DNA from: Hepsetus odoe
Taxonomy: Eukaryota; Chordata; Actinopteri; Characiformes; Hepsetidae
Direction: 5' to 3'
NCBI GenBank assembly: GCA_017165825.1
Contig: CM029380.1
Location: 24,372,581-24,436,580 of the forward strand
Length of the DNA: 64,000 bases
Part shown: positions 13,295 to 23,690 of the stretch, piece by piece
Layout of the letters: every line of letters starts with the position of its first letter
Numbering within the stretch: position 1 is the stretch's first letter
The notes under the pieces: generated by a model
Seen by the model: only the letters and a program-made list of their open reading frames with translations
Databases searched by the model: none
Told to the model about the DNA's origin: nothing
Position numbers and translations under genes: made by a program

Positions 13295-16200
13295 CATATA
13301 TATATATATATATGATTCTATATTTTTAGTGTGTTTTTGCTGGATTTGTTTTAAGTGCTGCCTGGATAAAGTGTCTTCTTTTTTTTCTTTTCTTCTCACA
13401 GTCGCATAACAGCTGCGATTATTTAGAGTGTGTGTGTGTGTGTGTGTGTGTGTTTTATTGCCCTTGTTTCTGCAGAGTTGGGAAAAACCCCTCAAACAGG
13501 TATTTATCGGTGTGATTTAGGAGACAGGAATGGAAAGGAAACTCCTGCGTTTCACTGCAGCAGATAATTTGCTACCTTCTTTGTCCCGGTCTGCAGGAAC
13601 ACTGTCCTCTGTGTGGGGACATTGGCCCCACTCACTTCCCCTCACAACGGGGACACTGTCTCAGTTCTTCACGACACCCCCCACTACTGTCTGCGTGGAC
13701 ACTGTCCACAAACACTGCTCTTCACTACGGGGACTCTGCCAGCCTTTTGGATCCTTTTCTTTTTTTTCCCTTCTTATTCACCCTCTCCCAGCTTTTTTTT
13801 TTTTTTTCCTTGTTAGAATTCTAAGCTATCTTCATTCTTTCTTTGTTTTCTTCCCTGTCCACTTCTTTTCTGCCTTTCTTTTTTTCCTTCCCTCTCTCCT
13901 TCCCTCTCCTCCCCTCCTTAAAACCACACACTTAAATGCAGCGCTGCTCCGAGAGAGAAAACAAAGCAGGTCTGTGAGGAGGTTTACTGAGCTCTGCCCT
14001 GAGGACAAGCCTCCGCTTTGAAGTGCAACTGATGAACTCACAACTGGTGGGCCTGGGAGCCACGCGGAGGCTTCCAGAAGAGCCTCAGACGCCGACAACA
14101 TCTGCTTCTGCAGAGAGCAGCTCTAACGCGTCTGTCCGGGACGGCGCGAGAGAACGAGTCGTGTTTCTGTAGCAGGTGGCTGCTTCCTCTGCGCCGCAAG
14201 AAACACTAAACTTTAAACACTAAAATAAAACACGGGAATAAATAAAGTCAGGAAGAATGTAAGAAGTCGGGTTGATTCCTGACCATTTGAGTGCTGGAGC
14301 CATCAAACGGGTTTTTCCACTTCCATCAGCGGCTCCGGATTTAACGAAATGTGGATTCGATAAACGAGAAGACATGGTCGTTACTGGCCCTCCCTAAAAT
14401 GTACAGTTTACAAGTTTGTTCTAACTTTAGTGTTTTTTGTAACTGCTTACTGTCCGGATAAATACGTTTGCTTTAATTATTATTTTAATTATCATGAGAT
14501 ATTTCTTCACTCATACATATTTAACAGGCAGATCATCCTCCACGGGGGGTGAAATCGTTGCAGTGCTGATTTTTGTTTTTATTTTTATTTTTATTTTTCT
14601 GTAATCAGTAACAACAGCCTGAATTAAAAAAAAAATCCAACATAATGATTATAGTTAACAGAAATCTCACCTCTGCCTTTCACCTGGAAGGAATTCAGTG
14701 TCGCGTGTTCTGTCTGAGCAGCTTGGATATGACTGACGTCAGGTGTGTGTTTGTGTCACAGAGTTTCCAATGAGCTCCACGTGGCAGAAAGCGGAGCATA
14801 TGTTTGTAATCTGATTTGATCTGGTAAAGACCCCTGTGCTCTCGCTGGCTGGATATCTGTAATAACACACACTCCGCACTTCCTCCCTGCTGTGTTCAAA
14901 CACGCCGGCTGCTCTTGAAGATGTTCAAAGAGAAAACTGCCAGTCCTTTAAACACGACCAGCCGCGGAAGCCCCTTTCATCACCCTGATTTACAGATTCC
15001 AGCTTCACATTTAGCTGCGGTGACGTCCCTTTCGTGCAGGAGCTCAGCTGAGCTTGGGCCAGACACACCTTTCACATTAAACTTCACAAAAATAGATCTT
15101 TTTAGATCTTTCTAATAGATCTGCTACCTCAGAGCGAGGAACTGGTGAAGACAATTAAACTTGCTCCTACTTTTTAAACATGGACTTAGCCACACTATCG
15201 CTTTCCCAGTACCTGTTCCAGTCCAACATCATTCACCAGCGCTGGTCTAGAGTTTAGGAACTAGAATTCAGATCAGAAGGTTGTGGGATCGATTCCTGGA
15301 CCAGTAGGTTGTCCTGAGGTTCTTGAGCAAGATCACTGCTCCCTGGGTGTTGGATATGGATGACTGCTGCTGGATGGTGTGTATGGGTTAAATACAGAGG
15401 ATGGATTACACGCTCACTTAATTAGGTTCGAACTTTACAAGTGTATGTGTTGAATAACCCTGTCTGAGAGAGCACAGTCGAGTAACCGGTGTCGAAAAAG
15501 GCGAATCAGAACTTCTATGGTTTTAAGAGTCGTCACTTCCTAGCTAACTAGTGGTAGCGTGTCAAAAGACTTTGATTTGTCTTTAAACAAGTGTCACTGT
15601 GGCCTGAAAGACTCTTTAGGGTGAAGTTGAGTGCCTGGTGTTTGAGGTGCAGCCAAAATTGAACATTACCTTTGACGTGTCATTGCTGAACGTAGATCTT
15701 CTGCAGTGTTTCCTGGTCCTGAATCTTTTCTTGTTTTCTCAGCACTCGGTGAGCTCTGAACTTTTTTCTTTGTGTGTGTTTACCACACTTACTAGACATC
15801 GGACACACCCTCAATCTGGGGGGGGGATAATCATTTTAATACTGTGTTACCGCAGGCACCTCAGAGAGGCTGTTGTAAAAGTGAACGCACATCTCTCTTT
15901 TTCGATATTTAATGAAAAGTTCTTTCTTTATTCCCAGTTGCCAGCATCCTCCAGTTTCAATGGCGAGCTCCTGCTGGGGAACGCCGCCGGCGGGGACTCG
16001 AACGCTCAGACCCGGACGCTGATCCGCTCCAGTCTGTCGTTGGCTCCCGCGGATTACCTGGAGAGGCCGGAGGTTCCTCCCCGCAGGGAGAGCAGCACGG
16101 CCCTGCCGCTGAAGACTGAGGTACCCATCCACCTCATCAGCACCACCAACCAGCTCCACAAACAAGCAGGAGTCCAGCAGCAAATTCCCACCAAGCTCGC

Positions 16201-17726
16201 CATCATGAAGAGCAAGGACAAGAGCAGCAAGGGCAAATCCTCACACCGCACCGACAGCTCAGGTCAGTTATGTGTTCTGTAGTCACCAATTACTCAGAAT
16301 GTATACACACACACACACGAATACACACACACACCCCACCAAACCATCTGCTTCTGGAGAGTTTAGATTCAGCCTGGTATCATGTGGGTTTAAAGGCAGT
16401 TTCAGAACTACCCTTACTGCGTTCTTGTCCTGCTGTGTATCTGTAAAACTGTACTTTCAGGGTTCTTTAGAGTAGTTCTTGCTCAGTCTGGTCCACCAGG
16501 AACCCTGCATGGTCCACATATGTGCATGCTGGGTTGAAGCATAAATGAGGTTCGGCCAGTTTCAGCTCCGTCGTATAATCAGTCAGGCAAACTGTTTTAT
16601 CTTTGGCATACTGAGTAGATTGAATGAAAGAAATAGGAGTCTAAAGTGGCTGCAGATTAAGGAAATAAGGTTCTAGATAAAGGTGTTTCATCCACTAAGC
16701 GTTCAGCATCCGCAGTAAACTAATCCTCTAATCATCTGCACAAAATACAAGAAAGTCTGGATCTTTGGAATCAGAAATGAAGAGCTCGAGACTTTTACAA
16801 AAAGACAGTCAGTGCAGCAGCCAGATCTGTCTGCTCATACAGCCGAGATCATTAAACACACATACCGTGACCTGCAAAGCAACTTTACAAACAACTATTG
16901 GCAGTTTATGTCCGATAGTTCACAGTGACGTGGACGAGACTGTGGTTTGTACGTCCTGTTTCTGTGTGTAATTCTAGCGTGGGTGTGTTTTTGTTATTGA
17001 ACTGTTCTGAATTTGTTTTGGCAGCTTCAGTAGACATGAAGCAGATGCTTCCTCTGAAACTCTCAGTCAGAGACGGGGAGAACACGCTGAAGGCCCGGCG
17101 CTCCATCAGTCCCCACCAGCAGCCTCAGTCTTCACAGTCTCTGCTCACAGGTAACACACACACACACACACAGCTCCAGCTTGCCATAATGCAGATTTGA
17201 ATTCATTATATACTGTAGTCTCGTGCATTAAACGATATATAATTGTGCAGTATGGTAAATGGAATCTATTAATGCAGTTTACAGTGTAGTCTACATTCAA
17301 CAGTGTCTATCTAGTGATGCAGTTCACGGACAATATGCAGAAGTGGCGTAACGTTATGTGTTGGTCCAGTATTTTCTGTAAAAATATATATCGCTGTATC
17401 ATACAGACTGTATAATGATGTGGTATTCACTACATAATGGTACAGTTATGCTGGTACATTGTATTTTATATGAAATTATTGCTTGTGCGAACCCTAAAGC
17501 TCCTAATGATGGTTTCTCGGCCACGTTATTTCATATCAGCCGGGCCTTGTTCTAAACCGTGTTTGTGTGGTCAATCCTTTTAGATGCCACCAGCCTGGCA
17601 GACAGCTGCCCCTCTGAGCCGCCGTCCAGCCAGACGGTCAGCCTGCTGCGAACACAGGGCCAGAACCTGACCCCGCCGTACACCGTCCCCGATGACACCG
17701 CCAAGGAGGACGTCATCTTTTTCTGA
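895..17726 (+). CDS. arhgef18: Rho guanine nucleotide exchange factor 18 (p114RhoGEF), 18 visible exons, 5' partial
   Basis: Activates RhoA by exchanging GDP for GTP, acting at apical junctions and cortical actomyosin (family knowledge). Exons, all with GT-AG borders and matching phases: 895-1001, 1843-1983, 2113-2363, 2640-2765, 3096-3213, 3987-4241, 5361-5437, 5755-5933, 6663-6733, 7148-7333, 7846-7998, 8397-8512, 8975-9037, 9391-9438, 10363-10839, 15938-16262, 17025-17150, 17584-17726. They encode 986 residues, close to the roughly 1015 of the mammalian short isoform. Recognition rests on the DH signature (TEMHHVRTLKIML, LVTQRITKYPVLVER), the PH domain, the coiled coil, the VQQQIPTKLA block and the C-terminal KEDVIFF. 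The first visible exon opens in mid-codon, so upstream exons are expected outside the window, although an in-frame Met lies at 911. Teleosts carry two paralogues; I cannot say which this is. Confidence 0.93.
1560..1823 (+). repeat. diverged direct repeat, copy 2
   Basis: Partner of the block at 425-621, about 1.1 kb downstream and directly ahead of the exon at 1843. It carries an extra internal stretch around 1700-1790 that copy 1 lacks. No terminal inverted repeats or target-site duplication were seen, so local segmental duplication is as likely as transposition. Confidence 0.55.
2113..4241 (+). CDS. arhgef18: arhgef18 Dbl-homology (DH) catalytic exons
   Basis: Four exons (2113-2363, 2640-2765, 3096-3213, 3987-4241) cover roughly residues 83-332. 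They hold the whole DH domain and the start of the PH domain. Conserved region 1 begins ELIQTEMHHVRTLK. The helix SIVRRLGVPELILL is followed by LVTQRITKYPVLVERLLQYTE, the CR3 core that contacts the switch regions of Rho. The last exon runs through the DH-PH linker (EIASKMESR) into FRKEDL and VNWKAASGRLK, the first PH strands. No catalytic-surface residue looks disrupted. Confidence 0.9.
3598..3654. repeat. (CA)n microsatellite
   Basis: About 28 uninterrupted CA units in an arhgef18 intron, abutting a SINE copy. Confidence 0.97.
3655..3801 (-). mobile_element. tRNA-like SINE, truncated
   Basis: On the minus strand it has a tRNA-type A box (ctagtgtttaggga) and B-box-like 'gggttcaaatcc', then the family core 'aggttgcccagggttacccttgaacaaggtacc'. 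The tail is replaced by the adjacent CA tract. At least nine similar copies occur in the window. Confidence 0.8.
5361..6733 (+). CDS. arhgef18: arhgef18 pleckstrin-homology (PH) exons
   Basis: Three exons (5361-5437, 5755-5933, 6663-6733) encode the PH domain body. The reading is DILAVLLTDVLLLLQEKDQ, then VISLQKLIVREVAHEEKAMF, then a C-terminal helix with the invariant Trp in NTWITHIRQAVE. The third exon starts the post-PH helix, ending FRELQ. Phases 0, 2 and 1 join without gaps. The intron between the second and third exons holds AT-rich and (TAA)n sequence, and a decayed second copy of the first PH exon at 6535-6580 (see findings). Confidence 0.9.
6104..6150. repeat. (TAA)n microsatellite
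   Basis: Imperfect run of TAA units in the intron between the second and third PH-domain exons; a second, shorter run lies at 6318-6337. Confidence 0.9.
6535..6580 (+). pseudogene. decayed duplicate of arhgef18 PH-domain exon
   Basis: About 46 bases match the end of the real exon and its donor (5397-5444) at roughly four positions in five, including the shared run 'caagagaaggaccaga' and 'ttttctgc.gtggtc'. It lies after the exon that should follow it, so it is out of order. No acceptor is preserved in front of it and the reading frame drifts after the shared run. Seen directly; its origin by local tandem duplication is inference. Confidence 0.65.
7148..9438 (+). CDS. arhgef18: arhgef18 linker exons between PH domain and coiled coil
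   Basis: Five exons (7148-7333, 7846-7998, 8397-8512, 8975-9037, 9391-9438). The first continues a helix (ERLTVKDAQITQSL) seen just after the PH domain in mammalian ARHGEF18. The second carries PRRADTFGGYD, matching the conserved PRRAETFAGYD block. The third starts NGSIKK, equivalent to NGSFKK. The short 21- and 16-codon exons are less conserved: the first is Ser-rich, and the second (FYDRVLLLSQRLYSLQ) resembles the mammalian segment leading into the coiled coil. The two short exons rest on splice phase and similarity alone and are the least certain parts of the model. Confidence 0.82.
7715..7738. repeat. poly(T) tract
   Basis: Run of about 24 T in an intron; could be the reverse-oriented A tail of a retrotransposed sequence, but nothing recognisable adjoins it. 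Confidence 0.8.
8028..8290 (+). mobile_element. tRNA-like SINE, near full length
   Basis: Starts 'gcggtggttagtgggg' (A-box region), followed by 'gtgagttcaaatccc' (B box) and the core 'aggttgccctgaggtacccttgagc'. It ends in the family tail 'gtagttcactgtgtgctg', with a GT-rich expansion in the middle. It sits in the intron before exon 8397-8512. Confidence 0.85.
10363..10839 (+). CDS. arhgef18: arhgef18 coiled-coil exon
   Basis: One 159-codon exon, phase 0 at both ends, dominated by Glu, Arg, Gln and Leu in heptad-like runs. It opens IISQQDSQIELQRASL and includes LLEQEKQRNLEKQREE and ELEQQRQTYQQDLERLRES. It closes with LKKHNT, matching the LKKQNT of mammals. This segment is expected to mediate oligomerisation or partner binding. 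Its GC content is far above the flanking introns, which is why spurious long open frames appear here in other frames on both strands. Confidence 0.92.
11091..11231 (-). mobile_element. 5'-truncated non-LTR retrotransposon tail with inverted short ends
   Basis: The reverse complement reads 'cacttttataagagccctgtaac.cccaaatttcccattcgtgggataataaaagatt' followed by (ACTCT) repeats. This is the same 3' end as the element inserted at 35929-36250. Both ends of the copy carry the pentamer repeat, in opposite orientation (aagtagagtagagta and actctactctactt). Confidence 0.6.
12092..12402 (-). mobile_element. RTE-like non-LTR retrotransposon 3' fragment
   Basis: The complement encodes degenerate pieces of the C-terminal end of an RTE-type reverse transcriptase. 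The sequence is recognisable from 'ctggacgtgtccaaacgaacac' and 'catcctcaacatccttctcctgatatgctc'. It is internally deleted relative to the copies at 32248 and 41235. Confidence 0.7.
12403..12536 (+). repeat. 130-bp direct repeat, copy 1
   Basis: 'tagatcaaaatataaaaggaa' through 'aatcagaaagagttct', matching 13043-13178 with only a few differences. It lies directly after an RTE fragment. Confidence 0.9.
13043..13178 (+). repeat. 130-bp direct repeat, copy 2
   Basis: Second copy of 12403-12536, 640 bases downstream, preceded by a poly(T) run. The high identity indicates a recent event relative to other repeats in the intron. Confidence 0.9.
13240..13313. repeat. (CT)n then (AT)n compound microsatellite
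   Basis: About 25 CT units followed by an AT run in the large intron between 10839 and 15938; a (GT)n tract follows at 13430-13452. Confidence 0.95.
15235..15420 (+). mobile_element. tRNA-like SINE, old copy
   Basis: Diverged but ordered match: 'gaaggttgtgggatcgattcctgg' (B-box region), 'aggttgtcctgaggttcttgagcaag', 'ctgctccctgggtgtt' and 'gggttaaatacagagga'. Confidence 0.7.
15938..17726 (+). CDS. arhgef18: arhgef18 C-terminal tail exons
   Basis: Three exons (15938-16262, 17025-17150, 17584-17726). The first starts LPASSSFNGE and carries YLERPEVPPRRES, then ATNQ-type sequence (STTNQLHKQ) and QQQIPTKLA, a well-conserved stretch. The second reads ASVDMKQMLPLKLS and a Ser/Arg segment ending RRSISPHQQP, likely a phosphorylation site cluster (inference). 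The last ends KEDVIFF and a TGA at 17724, the same terminus as mammalian ARHGEF18. Confidence 0.9.
16585..16765 (+). mobile_element. MITE fragment, 'actgtgcaaaagtc' family
   Basis: Matches the first part of the fuller element at 36505-37030: 'tctaaagtggctgcag', 'ggttctagataaaggtgtttcatccact' and 'gcgttcagcatccgcagtaaact'. It lies in the intron before exon 17025. Confidence 0.65.
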
Positions 17727-18599
17727 GCGGTGCCTGCTAGCAAAGCGCCGTATGAAACAAATAAGCGGGAGGTTTGCAAAAATAGGCACAATTTTCTCCT
17801 ACACTTACAGAAAAGATCTTTTTAGAAGCCTTTCACTCGTCATACGAATGTGTAGTCTAGTGGTTCTCAAACGTCTCCTCCGGGACCTCCAGACGGTCCA
17901 TGTTTCTTCTCTTGGGAGTTGAGTTGGAATGTCTGGCGGTCTCTGAGGATCACCAGTCTAACCCTTTCTTATACTAATGCCAACGACTCTCGTTTTTTAA
18001 GGAAAGCATAGTCAAGATGAAGGCAAACTGATGAATTCACTGCTCAGTTTGACAATCCAAAGAGTGACTCAGGCAGGCGCATGGAATGAAAGTGGAAGGA
18101 AAATCATCAAAAGAGAAGAAAGAACTCTCACCTCAGCTCTTCGCTGGACTTGCAGCATTGCACCTTCTCTGGATCACTGCTGGACACGGGGACGTTGGAT
18201 TTGCCATCCTTGTAGCGTCTGTCTGTTTTGCTTCAGACTTGATGGTCAGGAAGTATCCGTACATGTACAAAAAAAAAAAAAAGAAGGATCTGACATGTCT
18301 CTCTTGGAAAAGCACAAGTGATTTTTTTTGTTGTTGTTGTTGAGGCCCTCATGTTTGACTTTGTCAGTCACTGAAGTGCTCTGTGTGCAGCTATGCAGCT
18401 CTTGACGTTTTATTCGTCACGCTAGGACCCAGTGTCTCGGAAATCTGCTGTTTTTAACTTCTTTTGATGCATCAGCGTAACTCATCTTCTTTTTATCTTT
18501 TCCTCCACCTTCACTGATTCCAAGCAGTTATTAAGAGGAAGGGTCAGTGTTTGTGAGGCTACTTGACACTAATGTGATTGTTTTATGACAGTTGTGGAC

Positions 18600-18860
18600 C
18601 TACTTTTTAAAGACTTGATGATGCAGTGGTTTGCATCACAGTTCCCAGTTATTTCCGTGTGGTTTCCACGTTCTCGCTCTCTGTGTGGGTTCCTCCAGGA
18701 GCTCTGGTTTCTTCTCACAGTCCAAACCCACGTCAGGTGCACTCCAGATGCCAAATTGCCTCCTAGCGGTGTGTGTGTTCGTGTGTATTGTCCTTTTCTC
18801 CTATGAGAGCTGGGATAGGCTCCACCCCCCTCATTACTAGGGTTCAGAGAATACGAAGAT
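18600..18860 (+). mobile_element. dispersed fish repeat, family with 'cctccaggagctctggtttc' core
   Basis: Degenerate copy of a widespread teleost repeat. The recognisable parts are 'gtgtgggttcctccaggagctctggtttcttctcacagtcc', 'acgtcaggtgcactcc' and 'gagctgggataggctccacccc'. Related copies lie at 26275, 35465, 40010, 58690 and 63293. Confidence 0.75.
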
Positions 18861-19504
18861 GGATTATTTCTTTTGGAAGAAGAATTTATATGTACATGTG
18901 TGTCATGTAGCCTTATAAACACTGCCCTAGGTCTAATCTTTTCATTTTTGAACCCTATTTGAGTCAGCCAAGCGTGTGCACACTCCTGTTGACTGAAAAC
19001 TTTGAAGTAGTCTCCAAAACAGTCGTCCAAATTTTCATGTATTAGTGAACTTTGCTGTGAAGACAATGTCTAAAAATCCACTCCGAATTATTTCCCAGAG
19101 CGTAGCGCGAATGTAGGAAATGGGCTGCAGCTTTACTTGCTATTTTAAGGACTTTTGTTTTTTATGGAAGTTCTTAGGGCAAATTAAAAGTGGATTTTAA
19201 TGACCAGAGGAAAACGGTAATGACCAGATCCACGTTTCAGCTTTGGGATGTTCCTCGAGCCAAAAAGAGTGTTAAAGCTGTATTTATGTGCTTTATTTAG
19301 GTTCAGCAGCCCCAACGTCTTTAGATCTTCTGACCAAGAAGTGGACAACACTTCGCTTTAGCTTAAATATGAATCGTCCAGTCCTGGCATTTTAGAGGAT
19401 TGAGTGCCCATTTAAACCCGAGTCCGTTCTTTAATTGATTTCTACCTGCATACGCTTATGAAGAAGCATCCGCCGTTTTATGCAGCGTTTCGGGTTTATT
19501 TTTT

Positions 19505-19920
19505 CTAAACACAGGCACTCAGAATGTGAGCTGAACTATAATAATTGTTCTGTCTAAATGGAGGCTCTTTAATCACCATTTGCAGCTCTTTCATCAGCGC
19601 AGAGAAGCCGCTCTCGTAGCATAAAATCTTTTAGACACACAACACTAAAATAAAGATTTCAAATAGGTAGTTCACAGAAGACTCCGTTTGGAGTGCATCA
19701 GAAGAATGAAGGGATTCAGGTTCAAGTAACTCCGTTCGATTCAATCAGCTATTTATTAAAGATTTAGTTTCATCATTTCCTTAAACAACAAATAAAATGA
19801 GTGTAGTCTCGGATAGAAGTCCTGCCTAAATGTCAGAATTCTAAACGACAACGTTAAAAGAGGATTGGTTTTAATGGTGCTTCATTTTAAATCTGATCAG
19901 ATCGATGTTTTTCTGAAATG
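19505..19920 (+). repeat. 400-bp direct repeat, copy 1
   Basis: Shares ordered blocks with 21560-21960: 'ggaggctctttaatcacc.tttgcag', 'aagatttcaaa.aggtagttcaca' and 'ggttttaatggtgctt'. Lies in the presumed 3' UTR. Confidence 0.7.
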
Positions 19921-21559
19921 GTCATCTTTGTGTGTGCACGGGTTGTAACTTGGCCAAAGTTTTCAGCATTTCAAATTCAGGTGGTGCTTCAGTTCTCCAA
20001 GCAGTTCCTTTTATTTCAACTATATAGAAGTTCATCGATACATTTCAGAACTGATTTCAGTACAACACCGAGCTGTATTTGTATATATGTCAAAAGTATT
20101 TTTTATTTTTTCCCTCCTTGTTCCAGAATGACATTGTAAAAGGAGAATTCTGCGTGTTTATCAAGGGTTCTGCATATTTCAGATCTTCTCATACAATCCT
20201 GCTGAAAGGAGCCAGACCAGATCTCATACACATAAAAACATCCCAATTCCGTTCACTCAAATCCATCAGATCCTTCACGTGTCTCCTGATGTGAACTAGA
20301 ACACTTCCTTGGTGCCTCAAGGAATGGTTTTAATTTTAGTCCAGAATCTTCTCCAAGCTGCTAAAACAACATCCCGGGCAGCGTCCTCACCACCATTTCA
20401 CGTTTATGAGGGACATTCGCAGGTCTGGTTCCGTTCACCAACACTGGGAACAAGTCTCGCAGCAAACCCACTTTGAAGGACTTGGTTTAGATCCTAACAA
20501 TTCAATCCTCCACAGAATACTTTGCTGTAAAGAATATGATGTTCTTACACACTCTGGAGCTTTGAGGGCAACTCTGATGCATTTCAGTTTCAACTCCTTT
20601 ATCTTGTGACTTTGGGCTAATTGTGTAAAACTACTCCAATAGATACGTTTGCAGTGCAAGCTACTGTCGTGAGTGTGTGTGTGTGTGTGTGAGTGAGAGT
20701 CACCTTGCATCATGATAGTATGTATATATTGTACATATGCTTTTGTTTAAACTTGGAGCAGATGTAGATATTGAGCTATGATGTCCACTGGAATAAGGGA
20801 CAATCATTCAGCTGAAGATTTTTTTTGTTGTTTTTTTTTGTTTTTTTTTTAGACGCCCTCCCCTCAAAAGAGGACAACTTTTGTAATCTGACTCATTGCT
20901 TGCGAAATTGAGTGTCGTGCTGTTAATATTCTTAATTAGACACGATGTGCTGTTTGTTGAACGTCGGCGACCAAAGAGACACTCTGAGACTGTAGCAGCC
21001 CTTGCCTTGCTCTCCGTGTTCCTGTCCGTCTGTCTTCTGAGGCCCTGGTGTCAGTTTGACTGAGATGCTGTTTATTGCAGTGTGTTTCTGCAGAGGAACC
21101 GTGCACTTTACCTCATGAAGCGCTCGATACACTCCAGTTGGGCGGAGGGGTCTTTCACCAGCTCCGGAAAGCTGAGCCTGATGGAAGGCTAGGCCTGTCC
21201 AGCAGAGGAAGAGGGTACTGTAGGTTCTTCACCTCAGACCTTCCACATGTTCTTCTCCAAATCTAATCAGGACCCGTTTGGCCCACCAGGTACTGTGCAT
21301 AAATCATCACCTCCTCTCCTCAGATGAACAATATCTCCATTCGACCAAGTTCAGGGGTTTCTGACACCATACACCTCAAACTTCAGACTCCAATCAAGAA
21401 CAAAGCGACCTATTTCTCGGCTAAGATGGCTCCTCTGACTAGCAGACCTTTAACCTGTTAACAAATACTGCGCTGAAGATCAATGTTTCAAATGAGTTTC
21501 TTTTCCTGAACGCAGACAGTCTGAGCCGACTGCGAGAACACTGAAAAAACACCCTCCTG

Positions 21560-21960
21560 CTTTAATTTTCACGACCAAAAGAACTGCTGCGTCTAAGTGG
21601 AGGCTCTTTAATCACCGTTTGCAGAAAAGGCCCGTTTAAGAGAAGCTGTTCTCGAAGTACCAAATCTGGACTCTCTAAAGTGAAGATTTCAAAAAAGTAG
21701 TTCACAAAAGGCTCATGTTCATTTCAGCTAAAGGTCGTTCAGATTTGATTAAACATTAACATCAATAAAGAGAGTTTTTCAGCTCTTCAGAAGAAAATGA
21801 GCAGTCTAGCCTTTCTTGCTGCAATGATGTGTCAGAATTGTGCAAGAAAATGTAAAAGGAGGATTTGTTTTAACTGGTGTTTAGTGTTCAATGGCTCTGA
21901 TTGGATCGAGGGGCCAAAAAATGGCACAAATGTTTTTCTTGAATTGGAGAAAAATGGACA
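21560..21960 (+). repeat. 400-bp direct repeat, copy 2
   Basis: Partner of 19505-19920, 2.05 kb downstream. The words are the same and in the same order, with moderate divergence. Confidence 0.7.
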
Positions 21961-22224
21961 TCTTTGAGGTGTGGTGAGATTTTGGCCTGTGCGCACACAA
22001 ACATGGACTAAATTGTGTGCAAATCTGGTGAACAGGCACAGAGAAGCCTGATCCAGTGCTGGACTCCATGTTTACAGATGTGAGTAAGCCGGGCTGTTTC
22101 AGAAACCACATAAAGTCTGATGGAGACGCTGGACACCTTCACCTGGGAGCTACGGAGTGAAAGACATGTCTGGACTAAATTTGGGCAAAACTGTTCTTAA
22201 GCTGATAAACCCTGCTTGGTGAAA

Positions 22225-22254
22225 TTACCCCTCAGTCATCTCTCTCTCTCTCTC

Positions 22255-22287
<33 letters not shown>

Positions 22288-22530
22288 GTGCGACCACTTG
22301 AACCTGTGCTGGTGTCTTAAACGATTATCCTTGGCTGAGTTTTGCCATTCAAGTAAATGGCTGGACCTTTTTTTTTTTTTTTTGAGGTGAAGAGGCATTT
22401 TTGGATGGTGGTTTTTTTTTTGTTTTTTTTTTTGTTTTTTGTTTTTCTTCCCTCCCTCTTCCTGTGCTCGGTGGAAGCACCTGATGTAAATATCTGATTC
22501 TTTTTTTTTTTTTTTTTTGTGCATTGCCAA
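22225..22530. repeat. (CT)n tract and three poly(T) runs
   Basis: CT repeat at about 22239-22288, then T runs near 22368, 22408-22440 and 22501. Simple sequence near the presumed 3' UTR end. Confidence 0.85.
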
Positions 22531-22740
22531 TTTACACTAGACACTTTTAGTAGCAAACTTGAAGGGGACCTGAATGTCATTAATGTTTTCTCGTGTTTTG
22601 TGTGCTTGTATATGTTTTAATGAAGTTTGTAGCACGCAGCAGCACCGTGATTTTTCTACCATATTTTACTCACAAAAAACATATATAGTTATTTTACCCT
22701 GTGAACACACAAATCGCCTTAGAGACCTCTACAGTTTAGT

Positions 22741-22746
22741 AATAAA
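22741..22746 (+). promoter_or_regulatory. arhgef18: candidate poly(A) signal of arhgef18
   Basis: AATAAA in 'tagtaataaaacatc', followed within 30 bases by 'gtctggtttattttg', a suitable downstream element. Confidence 0.5.
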
Positions 22747-22904
22747 ACATCTAAACGGAACACCTGTCTGGTTTATTTTGTCAAACTAATCATTTTATTG
22801 TACAGTATGTGAATTTACTGTGTACGATGAAGGTATAATCCTAGGCTGAAAAAAATATGTATTCATAAAGTGTTTGATTTGTGTACATACCTCCAGTCTG
22901 AACA

Positions 22905-23690
22905 CAGAGTTTCATTCTAACCAGCTTTAAAGTCAGTATTCACCACCGCCACCGTTGTTCTTCAGCACAGCCTCAACTCTCTTAGACCAGCTCTTTTCTT
23001 TAAGTCAGGAACACTTCTCCAGGCTTCTTGAAGGACATCCCAAACTCTTCCTTGGACATCAGCTGTCTTTTGTTTCTCTGGGGAGATGATCCCCTACTGC
23101 TTCTGACTTTTGCACTTTTTCAGAGTAGCCACTAGTATGGATGTGGATTCCCTGCTTATCATTTGGTTCATCATCTCTAAACTAACAATTAAGGAATTTG
23201 AATCATTATCGCACCAATCGGGTTTCTAAAGATCTTTACTCGTCAAACACACACCGACCAGCATCAACATCTAAACTGCCTCCCAAACATTGCAGACAAG
23301 CTGTCCATCTTCTTGTTTGGGAGCAGTTCTCCAGATCTTCCTGAAGGACAGTGTTGTTGTCTCTCATGTTCAGTCCAGTCTCTGTACCTGAGCAGTTTGA
23401 TAGTTCTGTGTTGGTTAATCCACACAGTGATCTACGTCTGAACCTTCAAGCAGAAAAAAGCGTCTAATTTAAGACATGAAGCAGTGAAGAAACTGCAGAT
23501 GATTCCAGATGATCAGGTGATTAGTTTACTGCTGATGCTGAACATTGAGCACATTTGTTCCCATTTCTTTCATTTAATCCTCAATATGCCAAAAAAAGAC
23601 CAGACCGTCTGACGGACAGGAAATGGTATTTCTGCACCAACAAGGTGATTCTCTATGGAATATAAAGAAATGAGGGGCTCAGGACTTGAA
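22905..23690 (-). mobile_element. MITE / non-autonomous DNA transposon, 'actgtgcaaaagtc' family
   Basis: The longest copy of the family on the minus strand. It shows the characteristic 'gagcagttctccagatcttcctgaaggacag' unit once (about 23322-23395), then 'ccacacagtgatctacgtctgaaccttcaagcag', 'aagacatgaagcagtgaagaa' and 'atggaatataaagaaatgagg'. It has a long internal stretch from 22915 that is also found at 57945-58135. Confidence 0.75.

Larger units (their letters stand above)
10840..15937. other. largest arhgef18 intron
   Basis: A 5.1-kb intron between the coiled-coil exon and the tail. Besides the repeats listed, it contains a T-rich pyrimidine stretch (13735-13920), an A/T-rich stretch (14390-14640) and otherwise unclassified sequence. 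I saw no additional exon with proper phase. Confidence 0.6.
17727..22765 (+). other. arhgef18: probable arhgef18 3' untranslated region
   Basis: Begins after the TGA at 17724. No competing gene or splice structure appears before the strong AATAAA at 22741, which is followed by a GT-rich stretch. The 5-kb length is long but not exceptional. Earlier AATAAA motifs (for example near 19791) could give shorter forms. A SINE-like copy, several poly(T) runs and a 400-bp direct repeat are embedded. The extent is inference; RNA reads would settle it. Confidence 0.55.

Noticed and set aside
16272..16475. Open frame continuing past the arhgef18 exon end at 16262
   Set aside because: The exon has a clear donor at 16263 and the next conserved block resumes in phase at 17025; the read-through is intronic.
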